DNA from: Muribaculum intestinale
Lineage (GTDB): Bacteria; Bacteroidota; Bacteroidia; Bacteroidales; Muribaculaceae
Assembly (NCBI RefSeq): GCF_002201515.1
Contig: NZ_CP021421.1
Coordinates: 496,001-560,000 of the forward strand
DNA length: 64,000 nt
Direction: 5' to 3'
Position 1 is the stretch's first letter; every line of letters starts with the position of its first letter. Below the pieces are notes generated by a model. It searched no databases and was not told the origin of the DNA. It worked only from the letters and a program-made list of their open reading frames with translations. The position numbers were made by a program, and so were the translations under genes. This document shows, in pieces, positions 7,123 to 15,882 of the stretch.

Positions 7123-7686
7123 TCAGCGGGCGGAGGAGGCACGGCAGATAGGGGTGAGCGCGCCGGTGTCGGTATTGATGATGTAGCCGCCTACGGTCAC
7201 GTCCGCAGCCATCAGGGGATGATTGCGGATAAGATCGACGGTCTCGCGCACGGCGAGCTCGGTATCGTCAAAGCCGTGTAGCCATGCCTCCAGGTCAATA
7301 CCGCAATGTTTCATCAGCGAGATATGTTCGTCATCGACCCCGCGTGAGCGCATAGCATCGAGCATATGATGGGGATTCATACCCTGCACACCGCAGTCGG
7401 TATGGGCTATGACCATTATCTCTGTAACACCAAGCTCATATACGGCCACCAGCAGCGAGCGCATGGTCGAGTCAAACGGGTTGGTGATTGTGCCGCCTGC
7501 ATTCTTTATCATCTTGACATCGCCGCCACGGATGCCGAGAGCCGCCGGGAGCAGTTCGACCAGGCGAGTATCCATACATGTGACAATGGCAATTCCCTTG
7601 TCAGGATATTTGGATGTGGCAAATCGGCGCGCGCCATCCTCCTGTATAAACTGCGCATTATGGCGCAGCATTTCTTCTATTATCAT
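7123..7686 (-). CDS. Beta-class carbonic anhydrase
   Basis: Interconverts CO2 and bicarbonate. The protein is 187 aa, at the short end of the beta class. Zinc ligands are visible: Cys37 in CMDTR with the catalytic dyad Asp39/Arg41, then His95 and Cys98 in AHTDCG. The segment IKNAGGTITNPFDSTMRSL is typical of the small bacterial beta enzymes. It is cytoplasmic with no signal peptide. The start is the ATG at 7686. A -7-like TAATTTTG (7725-7718, minus strand) lies about 32 bp upstream but no clear -33 box is present. It is a single-gene unit, divergent from the PUL sigma factor gene. Confidence 0.92.
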   Translation of the reverse strand: MIIEEMLRHNAQFIQEDGARRFATSKYPDKGIAIVTCMDTRLVELLPAALGIRGGDVKMIKNAGGTITNPFDSTMRSLLVAVYELGVTEIMVIAHTDCGVQGMNPHHMLDAMRSRGVDDEHISLMKHCGIDLEAWLHGFDDTELAVRETVDLIRNHPLMAADVTVGGYIINTDTGALTPICRASSAR

Positions 7687-7952
7687 GGATAAATGAGTTT
7701 TGTGTAATTCAGTGCCCCAAAATTACTATATTTTTTGTTTCCGGCCTACCCTCCCGCACCCCAATTTGTATAACATTTTTTCATATTCCTTTTGTTAATT
7801 TTCGCTAAAATACGGCGAATGATTAGTGGCCCGGCATACCTTTGGTTGTAAAACCTGACAGCAACGCGAAACACAGCCGCGGTTTGCAACCAACCAATCA
7901 ATTTGTTTTACAAACCTTATTCCTTTCTTTTCTACATCCCCTGATACCAGCC

Positions 7953-8531
7953 ATGGGACACCGTAATAAAGATAAAAGCAACAGACATGCCCGATTCGAG
8001 CGCATGCACACCATGTACTGCGGACGTATTTACAACTTTGTGTTGAAAATAACCCACGGTAACGCATACATGGCTGAAGAGATTACTCAGATTGTATTCA
8101 TGAAACTCTGGGAAAAATTCGATACCGTCTCCGACAGCGAAAGTCTGAAAAGCTACATGTTTTCGATTGCGCGCAACACTTTGCTTAACTATCTGAAACA
8201 CGAGACCATCGAATACATCTACTACAACTATCTCAGAGATGTATCTCACGAAGACCACACGACACAAGATGCAATCGATTCAGCTTTTCTCAACCAATAT
8301 GTGTCAACACTTATTGACGAGCTGCCGCCGGTAAGGCAGAAAGTATTCAAGATGAGCCGAATACAATATCTTACCAACCGACAGATTTCCCAAGCCCTCG
8401 GCATCTCGGTAAGCACAGTCGAGACACACCTCACACTTGCACTGAAATTCATGCGCCAGGAGCTCAAACGACGTTACGGCATAATATGTGATTTCATAAT
8501 AATCGCGACAATGCTATCATGCCATATCTAA
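7953..8531 (+). CDS. ECF-type RNA polymerase sigma factor of the PUL
   Basis: A 192-aa sigma-70 family factor of the Bacteroidetes ECF type. Region 2 is at about residues 20-90 (FERMHTMYCGRIYNFVLKIT, then AEEITQIVFMKLWEKF and LKSYMFSIARNTLLNYLK). Region 4 is at about 120-180 (LPPVRQKVFKMSRIQYLTNRQ, then ISVSTVETHLTLALKFMRQ). The frame is open further upstream to a TTG at 7842, but a -7 element TACCTTTG lies at 7837-7844, so translation from the ATG at 7953 is chosen. The gene directly precedes an anti-sigma FecR gene and a SusC with an STN domain, so it should activate this PUL when the cognate glycan binds SusC. Confidence 0.9.
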   Translation: MGHRNKDKSNRHARFERMHTMYCGRIYNFVLKITHGNAYMAEEITQIVFMKLWEKFDTVSDSESLKSYMFSIARNTLLNYLKHETIEYIYYNYLRDVSHEDHTTQDAIDSAFLNQYVSTLIDELPPVRQKVFKMSRIQYLTNRQISQALGISVSTVETHLTLALKFMRQELKRRYGIICDFIIIATMLSCHI

Positions 8532-8558
8532 ATATCACCGTCCAACACAATACCGACA

Positions 8559-9569
8559 ATGGAAGATAAAGATGACATACAGACGCTTGTAGAGAAGTAT
8601 CTCGACAACAGAGCCACTCTGTCAGAGCGGGCAAGAATCGACTCGTGGATTGAGGAAAACGAAGAGCTTAACCACTGGCTGGCAGCACGCATTGAAAACA
8701 GCGATTCCACAATCGAGCCACAGCTTAGAGAACGCCTTAATGCAGGCATATACAGTCTATATGATGCTGACCACACCAATGATATCGAGTCAAATAGCCT
8801 AATGGAAGACTCTCATTCCGACAAGAGACATAATATCTGGCCTCTTGCCGTAGCCGCATCAATAATCATAATTGCTGCCATTACCGGAATACTTCTGCTA
8901 CGGAACGATGCTCCAAGATATTCCATACCACTTACCGTAAGCACCAATGCCGGCGAACGCTCCCATATAATCCTGCCTGACGGCTCGTCGCTCACTCTTA
9001 ACAACAAAACCGAAGTAAAGTACCACTACGACGACACACTGAAGGAACGCTCTCTCACCCTATCAGGAGAAGCCGCCTTTGACATTGCTACCGACCCTGA
9101 GCATCCATTCGTAGTGACATGCGACGGTTTGCGAATAGAGTGCCGCGGCACGTCGTTCAATGTCAAAGGCTATCCAGATGAAGACAATATAACTGTGGTA
9201 TTAAGCGACGGAGTAATTACCGCAAGCACACCCAACCAGTCGATAAAAATGAAACCCGGGAACAAGGTAAGCTACGACAAACATACCCGTAATCTGCAAT
9301 CGACCATGGTCTACGCTGACGACTATACCGAATGGATTTCCGGATGCAGCCGATTCAACGACGACCGCCTTGATGACATACTGCGCTCAGTGTCGCGCTA
9401 CTACGGCGTGACCATCAACATCATAACACCATCGTTGCGCGACGTGCGTCTGTCAGGCAGCCTCGGTCGAAAATCTCTTGAAGAAACCCTTGGAATAATC
9501 GCCACTGCGGCAGATGCCAAATACATACTGGAGTCAGATTCGACAATATGCTTCTACAGACAGCCTTGA
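8559..9569 (+). CDS. FecR family anti-sigma factor
   Basis: A 336-aa single-pass inner-membrane protein. Residues 1-85 are cytoplasmic and should bind the sigma factor. A membrane helix is at about 91-112 (IWPLAVAASIIIIAAITGILLL). The periplasmic part holds a FecR domain (VSTNAGERSHIILPDGSSL, then LSGEAAFDIATDPEHPFVV and GTSFNVKGY) and a C-terminal DUF4974-like domain (FNDDRLDDILRSVSRYYGV, LSGSLGRKSLEETLGII). In the known mechanism the STN domain of a SusC contacts the periplasmic part and signals release of the sigma factor. It lies 27 bp after the sigma gene in the same direction. Confidence 0.92.
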   Translation: MEDKDDIQTLVEKYLDNRATLSERARIDSWIEENEELNHWLAARIENSDSTIEPQLRERLNAGIYSLYDADHTNDIESNSLMEDSHSDKRHNIWPLAVAASIIIIAAITGILLLRNDAPRYSIPLTVSTNAGERSHIILPDGSSLTLNNKTEVKYHYDDTLKERSLTLSGEAAFDIATDPEHPFVVTCDGLRIECRGTSFNVKGYPDEDNITVVLSDGVITASTPNQSIKMKPGNKVSYDKHTRNLQSTMVYADDYTEWISGCSRFNDDRLDDILRSVSRYYGVTINIITPSLRDVRLSGSLGRKSLEETLGIIATAADAKYILESDSTICFYRQP

Positions 9570-9616
9570 TAAAGAGAATACCAACATAATCTTACTAACC
9601 TCATAAACCAATCCCC

Positions 9617-10033
9617 ATGTCAAAAAACAAGTATCTCAACTTGCTGGTCATCATGCTTATGACCGTATGCCTGACAGCATGCAGCGACGATGACGACAAG
9701 ATATCCGAACCAACATTCAGTCATATCACAATCACTCCGGAAAAGGAAATATACCATGTTGGCGACATTGTCACATGCTCAATCAACCGTACATCACCCG
9801 GCATCGGCGACCTGCGCGACACATCCTATTGGTGGTACACATCATGGTGGTTTACCGACTCTGAGATGAAAGCCGACTTCCAGGAGTTCTCCGACGACAA
9901 CGTCAACACCTCCTCCCCTATTACCCTAACAACTCCCGGACGGGTGACACTGTATTTCTTCGGACGTCTCGAATACCCACATTGGGACTGGCGCAAAATA
10001 GAAATAGGCCGCACAATCACCGTAGTGGAATAA
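9617..10033 (+). CDS. Small PUL lipoprotein with PKD/Ig-like fold
   Basis: A 138-aa protein with a lipoprotein signal peptide ending in LTAC (Cys22), followed by SDDDD. An acidic stretch right after the cysteine is a known signal for export to the cell surface in Bacteroides. The rest is one small beta-rich domain (HITITPEKEIYHVGDIVTCS, then TTPGRVTLYFFGRLE) resembling PKD/Ig-like modules, rich in Trp and Tyr (TSYWWYTSWWF). It lies between FecR and SusC, where PULs normally do not have a structural lipoprotein. A glycan-binding or SusC-accessory role is possible, but nothing in the sequence proves it. Confidence 0.75.
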   Translation: MSKNKYLNLLVIMLMTVCLTACSDDDDKISEPTFSHITITPEKEIYHVGDIVTCSINRTSPGIGDLRDTSYWWYTSWWFTDSEMKADFQEFSDDNVNTSSPITLTTPGRVTLYFFGRLEYPHWDWRKIEIGRTITVVE

Positions 10034-10069
10034 TTTTCTCACTAATCATCAACAAAATCCACACCAGCC

Positions 10070-13000
10070 ATGCACTTACACAACAATCATAACTTAAGGC
10101 GTGCGGCTATTGCCGTTACTGCCATGATGTCATGCGCGTCGCTTTGGGCAGATATTACAGTATCCATTTCGGCCATACCGCTGAAGAGAGCCATGAAAGA
10201 AATCGAGAAGGTGTCTGACCTTCACTTCCTATACAAATCAGATCTTCCCGGACTCAACAGACACGTAACCCTCTCGGTAAAAGACGCAAGCAACAAAGCT
10301 ACTCTCGACAAGCTGTTTGAGGGGAGCAACCTGCGATATAAAATCGAACATAACAATGCCGTGGTTGTATACCATGAGTCACAGCCGGTCAGTCTCGAGG
10401 AGCTGATGACCGACTCGTCCGCACAGACCATTGAGATAACCGGCGTGGTCAGCGACGCATCCGACGAACCCCTAATCGGGGCTACCGTCAAGGTCAAAGG
10501 CTCCTCCATAGCAGTGGCAACCGACATCAACGGTCGATTCTCTATCAAAGGAGTAAGAAAAGACGCGGACATTGAGGTGTCGTATATCGGCTACGAGCCT
10601 AAAGAACTTACCGTATCCCATGCCGGACAATATGACATTATACTGCACGAGGGTGCCACAGCACTCGACGAGGTAGTAGTGGTAGGCTACGGACAGCAGA
10701 AAAAAGTCAATCTGACAGGAGCTGTCACTGTAGTGAAGGCCAAGGATATCAATGGACGACCCACTGGCAATGCCGCCACAGCGCTGCAAGGTGCTGATCC
10801 CTCGCTCAACCTCAAGATGGGATCGGGAGGTCCCGATGCAAGCGCATCAATCAACATTCGTGGTGTAACATCAATCAACGGAGGCTCGCCCCTCATACTT
10901 GTCGACGGAGTAGAGATGAATCTCGCCCGTATCAATGCAAATGATATCGAAAGCGTATCTATTCTCAAAGATGCATCGGCAGCGGCGGTATACGGAGCCA
11001 AAGCATCGGCCGGAGTGATACTCGTAACAACCAAGAGCGGACAAGAGGACGCAGCTCCCAAAATATCGTTCGACCTGAAAGCGGGATGGATGCAGTCGAC
11101 TGTATCTACCGATTTCATATCATCGGGATATTGGTCAACATATATCAACGACCTTTTCATGAATCAACAGAAGGGTGTCGACTACACCACATACGATGAG
11201 TATGACTATGCCGAACTATGGATGAGACTTGACCAAAAGACAGAGTCGGCCGAGCGTCCATGGGCAATACCTACAGCCGACAACCACTACCGTTATTACG
11301 CCAACAACGACTGGTATGACCACTATTACCGCAAAAGCCGTCCGATGCAGGACTACAACATATCGATTACCGGCGGCAGCAAACGCATAAACTACTACAT
11401 AAGTGGACGCGCCTATATACATGACGGCAATCTCAAGGTACAGAACGACGAGTTTAAATCATACTCCATGCGTGCCAAACTCGACATCAAGATTACCGAC
11501 TGGCTAAAATACAGTTTCAATACTTCTTTTTTCGAATCCACCTACGAACGTTCAGGGTCGAGCGACCTTAACGATTTCTTCTACCGCTCGGGCAACCATG
11601 CTCTTTCTTCATTCCCCTCAACAAATCCCGACGGCACATCGCTGTGGGATATATCCGGAATCATCACCAGAGGTACAGCCAAGGTAGGCGACGGATACAA
11701 CGCTCTGATGAATTACGGCAAACACAAAAACAAAGACCAGAACCGGGAATATCTTGTAAAGAACCAGCTCACAGTCACTCCAATAAAGGATTTGTCAATC
11801 GTAGCCGATTACTCCTACCTTTTCAGGTCGCTCAACCGTGAGATGCGCCGCGTAAATGTACCCTACAGCAATACAATCGGAACCATAAACTGGATTACAG
11901 GCTCCGACGACTCAATGTGCTGGGACATGTTTACACGAGGCATGACCCAAAATATAACCCAGACAATCAACGCCTATGCCACCTATAATCCCACCTTTGG
12001 CGAAAACCACATAACCGTTACCGGAGGGTTCAATGGCGAAATATACCGACATCTCTATTTCAAGGGCGAGCGCCAGGATCTCATGAGCCCTGACCTGAAC
12101 ACCCTGAATATCGCCACAGGTGAGGTAAAGGACTTCAAGGACGAAATCCAGAACTCTGTCACCTACGGATATTTCGCCCGCATAAACTACGACTATGCCG
12201 GACGCTATCTTCTCGAACTTTCCGGCCGTTACGACGGGTCATCGCGATTCTCAAGCAATCACCGCTGGGGTTTCTTCCCATCCGCATCGCTCGGATGGCG
12301 CTTCACCGAAGAGAAGTTCATGAAAGACATGTCTAACTGGTGGAACAGCGGTAAAATACGACTGTCAGTAGGCACACTCGGCAACCAGCAGGTAGGATAC
12401 TATGATTATATCCAGAAACTGACCACAAATCAACTGATGGACGACATCACATTCGACGGCACGACATACGTAAACTATGCCTCGGTATCAGCTCCGCCGG
12501 CATCCGATCTCACCTGGGAGAAAGTCACCACATACAACGCCGGCATTGACCTCAGCTTCCTTAACTCACGACTCAACCTTACAGGCGATATATTTATCCG
12601 CGACACAAAGGACATGCTTACCTCTGGCTCCCAGCTACCCGCCGTGTACGGAGCCTCAGTGCCTAAGGCCAATTGCGCCGACCTGCGCACACGAGGATTT
12701 GAAATCGGGCTTGCATGGAATGATGATTTCCATCTGCTCGGCTCCAACTTCCACTACAGCATCGGTGCCGGAATTGGCGACGCCCGCTCCAAGATAACAA
12801 AATTCGACAATCCCGGACGCCTTTTGTCAAAACATTACGCCGGAGAAGAGATAGGAGAAATCTGGGGATATGAAATAGACGGCCTGTTCCAGACAAACGA
12901 AGAGGCTTTGGAATATATGTCGAAAGTCGACGGCTCTACATATGTATATTCCGACTACTACAGCTTCGGCCCCGACTCATGGCGAGGTGTACGTGCCGGC

Positions 13001-13339
13001 GACCCGCGTGTCGTAGACCGCAACGGCGACGGCCAGATTACCCCGGGCGACAACACTGTCGACAATCCCGGCGACCGAAAGATTATAGGCAACACCACCC
13101 CTCGCTACAACTACAACATCCGCGGGTCAGTGGAATGGAAAGGTATCGACATCTCTGTATTCTTCCAAGGTGTAGGCAAGTGTGACTGGTATCCGGGCAA
13201 CGAGGCCCGTAGCTTTTGGGGACCATACTGCCGTCCATACAACGCATACATACCAGAGGGATTTCTTGAAAACGTATGGAGCGAGGACAACCGTGATGCC
13301 TACTTCCCCCGTCCATGCGCTTACGCAGCCTATGGCTAA
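10070..13339 (+). CDS. SusC/RagA family TonB-linked outer-membrane transporter, truncated
   Basis: Imports glycan fragments across the outer membrane with energy from TonB. This ORF gives 1089 aa. In order: signal peptide to about residue 26; an STN (secretin/TonB short N-terminal) domain at about 29-100, the part that talks to FecR; a carboxypeptidase-regulatory-like domain at about 122-200; the TonB-box region DEVVVVGYG; a plug (NIRGVTSINGGSPLILVDGV); then most of the beta-barrel. The ORF stops at a TAA at 13337-13339, after which the same frame continues for 94 codons to 13621 with an unmistakable SusC C-terminus. The last barrel strands and the terminal Phe are thus missing from this product, and barrel assembly would be expected to fail. 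Either this is a true nonsense mutation or a base error. Confidence 0.88.
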   Translation: MHLHNNHNLRRAAIAVTAMMSCASLWADITVSISAIPLKRAMKEIEKVSDLHFLYKSDLPGLNRHVTLSVKDASNKATLDKLFEGSNLRYKIEHNNAVVVYHESQPVSLEELMTDSSAQTIEITGVVSDASDEPLIGATVKVKGSSIAVATDINGRFSIKGVRKDADIEVSYIGYEPKELTVSHAGQYDIILHEGATALDEVVVVGYGQQKKVNLTGAVTVVKAKDINGRPTGNAATALQGADPSLNLKMGSGGPDASASINIRGVTSINGGSPLILVDGVEMNLARINANDIESVSILKDASAAAVYGAKASAGVILVTTKSGQEDAAPKISFDLKAGWMQSTVSTDFISSGYWSTYINDLFMNQQKGVDYTTYDEYDYAELWMRLDQKTESAERPWAIPTADNHYRYYANNDWYDHYYRKSRPMQDYNISITGGSKRINYYISGRAYIHDGNLKVQNDEFKSYSMRAKLDIKITDWLKYSFNTSFFESTYERSGSSDLNDFFYRSGNHALSSFPSTNPDGTSLWDISGIITRGTAKVGDGYNALMNYGKHKNKDQNREYLVKNQLTVTPIKDLSIVADYSYLFRSLNREMRRVNVPYSNTIGTINWITGSDDSMCWDMFTRGMTQNITQTINAYATYNPTFGENHITVTGGFNGEIYRHLYFKGERQDLMSPDLNTLNIATGEVKDFKDEIQNSVTYGYFARINYDYAGRYLLELSGRYDGSSRFSSNHRWGFFPSASLGWRFTEEKFMKDMSNWWNSGKIRLSVGTLGNQQVGYYDYIQKLTTNQLMDDITFDGTTYVNYASVSAPPASDLTWEKVTTYNAGIDLSFLNSRLNLTGDIFIRDTKDMLTSGSQLPAVYGASVPKANCADLRTRGFEIGLAWNDDFHLLGSNFHYSIGAGIGDARSKITKFDNPGRLLSKHYAGEEIGEIWGYEIDGLFQTNEEALEYMSKVDGSTYVYSDYYSFGPDSWRGVRAGDPRVVDRNGDGQITPGDNTVDNPGDRKIIGNTTPRYNYNIRGSVEWKGIDISVFFQGVGKCDWYPGNEARSFWGPYCRPYNAYIPEGFLENVWSEDNRDAYFPRPCAYAAYG

Positions 13340-13621
13340 AAAAATCCGATGGGCAATGCAAACACCCGCTACCTACAGGATGTGAGCTATCTGCGTCTGA
13401 AAAATCTCACCATAGGGTATACTCTTCCGGTACTCAGGCATACATTCCGCGAACTACGTGTATACTTCTCCGGCGAAAATCTCTTTTACTGGTCGCCTTT
13501 CAAGAAGTATTGCAAGACCATTGATCCGGAGACGGCCACCAACTCCGGTAAAAAGAGCAACGACGCCCTTACCTACGGATTTTCCAAGTCACTTACATTA
13601 GGTGTAAACATAGTATTTTAA
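13340..13621 (+). pseudogene. C-terminal remnant of the SusC gene after an in-frame TAA
   Basis: These 93 codons plus stop are in the same frame as the upstream SusC ORF (KNPMGNANTRYLQDVSYLR, then LKNLTIGYTLP), ending in SLTLGVNIVF, the expected last barrel strand with terminal Phe. Without the TAA at 13337-13339 the protein would be 1183 aa, a normal SusC length. The stop lies next to a run of seven A (CTAAAAAAATCC). Because the frame is the same on both sides, one indel cannot explain it; a single substitution to TAA can. SusD follows 10 bp later. Confidence 0.88.
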
Positions 13622-13631
13622 ACATGCAATT

Positions 13632-15422
13632 ATGAAATCTATATATAAGTATCTATGCATTATCCCGGCGATTGCTATCGCCTTATCCTCATGTACGGAT
13701 ATGAATCAGATTCCGGAGGACCGAATGTCACCGGAGACATACTTCCGATCAGAGGCCGAACTTGCCCAATATACCAATTCATTCTACACTCTTGAACCAA
13801 ACGTAGGTGACTTCAGATGGTTTATGGAATCCGGCGAACTCATACAGCATGAGACCCTGCCACGCGAAATAGCAGGTACACGACCGCTCCCATCTGCCGC
13901 CGGTGATGTAGGTTGGAACTGGGGCACACTCCGTAATATAAACTACTACCTGCAGAACTCTTCAAAATGTACCGACACATATGTACGCAACCGTTACGAC
14001 GGTGTAGCCTACTTCTTCCGTGCGTTTTTCTACTACAATATGCTCACCAAATTCGGCGAAGTACCATGGTATGATCAACCTATCGGCAGCGCGGATACCG
14101 AGTTGCTATGTAAGCCGCGCGACAGCCGCGATGTAATCATTGGCCATATCATAGATGACTGCGACCGGGCTTTCGACCTTCTCCTCCCATATGGCAAAAA
14201 GACTACTGAAATATGCGCATGGACAGCTCTTGCACTGAAGTCCCGAGCCACACTATTTGAAGGTACTTTCCGCAAATACCATGCAGGCACAACCTTCAAT
14301 GCCACATCCCTGTCAGGCGACCGCCTGCTTGAAATCTGTGCAGACGCATCAAGGAAACTGATAGACGAAGGTGGCTACAGACTCTATACAGACACCGGTG
14401 AGCCTTACCGCAATCTCTTCGCCACTATCGAACCCCGTGCCGAAGAGGTAATATGGGCAAGAATATATGGTGATCAGGTAGGCGGACGCCACAATGCCAA
14501 CGACGAGTCAAAGACTCGGTTCGCATCAATGACAAAGCGATTTGCCAATCTGTTCCTCATGACCGACGGAAGCCGTTTCACTGACAAGAACGGATGGCAG
14601 ACTATGGGGTATATCGACGAATGCAAGAACCGCGATCCACGCATGGCCCAGTCAATTCTATGTCCCGGCTACAAGCAGATGGGACAGGACAAAGTACAGG
14701 CCATCGCACTTAACTATACCGAAGGCTGCTATCAGTTTATCAAATATGTCATGAGCGATGATTATGACGCATTCCGCCAAAGCCGTGCTTCAATGCCGAT
14801 ATTCCGCCTCGCAGAAGTCTATCTTAACTATGCCGAAGCTCTTGCCGAACTCGGCACAATTACACAGGATGACATTGACATATCTGTCAACCGACTGCGC
14901 GATCGCGTGGGTATGCCACATCTGAGCGTTGCCGACGCCAACTCCACACCCGACCCTTACATGATGAGCGAAGAATGGGGCTACCCCAACGTTACTCGTT
15001 CGGCCAATACCGGAGTCATACTTGAGATACGACGTGAACGTCTTATCGAACTTTCACTCGAACTTGTACACTACAATGATATTCTGCGCTGGCGTGAAGG
15101 CAAAGTATACGAAAAGCCATTCTATGGCATGTACTTCCCTGGCCCCGGAAAATATGACATGACAGGCGACGGAAAGGCCAATGTATGTATATACACCGGG
15201 AAAAAGCCATCAGGCATAGGACTTAAATTCCTGGAAATTGACAAAGACATCTTTCTGTCAGAAGGCGACAAGGGATATGCCGTGAGGTTTGGCAGCGATG
15301 CATTCAAACGCACATGGAATGAGAATCGCGACTATCTCTACGGCATCCCAACCAATGAGCGCTCACTATCCAACGGTGCCCTCTCGCAGAATCCAGGATG
15401 GAACGACGGACTCTCATTCTAA
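13632..15422 (+). CDS. SusD/RagB family glycan-binding lipoprotein
   Basis: The 596-aa surface lid of the SusCD transporter, binding glycan at the cell surface. The lipoprotein signal ends in LSSC (Cys21), followed by TDMNQIPED. The N-terminal SusD-like part contains EDRMSPETYFRSEAELAQY and NRYDGVAYFFRAFFYYNML, and the TPR-like helical part follows. The C-terminal part holds FRLAEVYLNYAEALAELG and RRERLIELSLELVHYNDILRW, standard for the family. It lies 10 bp after the SusC gene. The last base of its TAA stop touches a small inverted-repeat element, and the TAA also serves as that element's apparent target duplication. Confidence 0.95.
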   Translation: MKSIYKYLCIIPAIAIALSSCTDMNQIPEDRMSPETYFRSEAELAQYTNSFYTLEPNVGDFRWFMESGELIQHETLPREIAGTRPLPSAAGDVGWNWGTLRNINYYLQNSSKCTDTYVRNRYDGVAYFFRAFFYYNMLTKFGEVPWYDQPIGSADTELLCKPRDSRDVIIGHIIDDCDRAFDLLLPYGKKTTEICAWTALALKSRATLFEGTFRKYHAGTTFNATSLSGDRLLEICADASRKLIDEGGYRLYTDTGEPYRNLFATIEPRAEEVIWARIYGDQVGGRHNANDESKTRFASMTKRFANLFLMTDGSRFTDKNGWQTMGYIDECKNRDPRMAQSILCPGYKQMGQDKVQAIALNYTEGCYQFIKYVMSDDYDAFRQSRASMPIFRLAEVYLNYAEALAELGTITQDDIDISVNRLRDRVGMPHLSVADANSTPDPYMMSEEWGYPNVTRSANTGVILEIRRERLIELSLELVHYNDILRWREGKVYEKPFYGMYFPGPGKYDMTGDGKANVCIYTGKKPSGIGLKFLEIDKDIFLSEGDKGYAVRFGSDAFKRTWNENRDYLYGIPTNERSLSNGALSQNPGWNDGLSF

Positions 15423-15769
15423 GAGCTTGTTTAATAATAAATGTTACCGTCAGGGCGGTCAGTCGGCGAGCAGATTTCCGCTTGTGATGAGGGAGTTATG
15501 GGGCTCCATAACGACCGAAGAACGGGCGGAAATATGCCGGCGAATGACCGAAGTGATGTAATTTGTTCCATATTGTTGATATATTTTTACATTTGCTTTA
15601 AAGCAGGCAAGAGATTGAATGGTTATAAAGCTACCTTTTGTCTCGTATATCTTGGCCGCTTTTCGCCTTGTTCCTCAGTCATGTACATAAAGTACACTCC
15701 TTCGTCACATGTCGAAAATCGACTCAAGCTATACGACCCTGGCGGCAACATTTATTATTAAACAAGCTC
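15423..15769. mobile_element. 347-bp MITE-like inverted-repeat element
   Basis: Terminal inverted repeats of about 33 bp, differing at two positions, bound this element (left end GAGCTTGTTTAATAATAAAT, right end its complement at 15750-15769). It is flanked by a direct TAA at 15420-15422 and 15770-15772. It encodes no transposase. Inside are two copies, in opposite orientation, of a core of about 42 bp (15480-15520 and 15671-15712) also present in the element at 46291-46451. It sits exactly at the susD stop codon, before the beta-helix gene, and could affect transcription within the PUL. The call as a non-autonomous element mobilised in trans is inference. Confidence 0.75.
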
Positions 15770-15882
15770 TAACTGTCACGACTATCAGAAAGGGTCGCCG
15801 ACATCTTTTGCCAAAATGGAATTGGCGACCCGCATTCATCAATCATACACCAAACCAATCATCATTATTTTTTACCGACATC

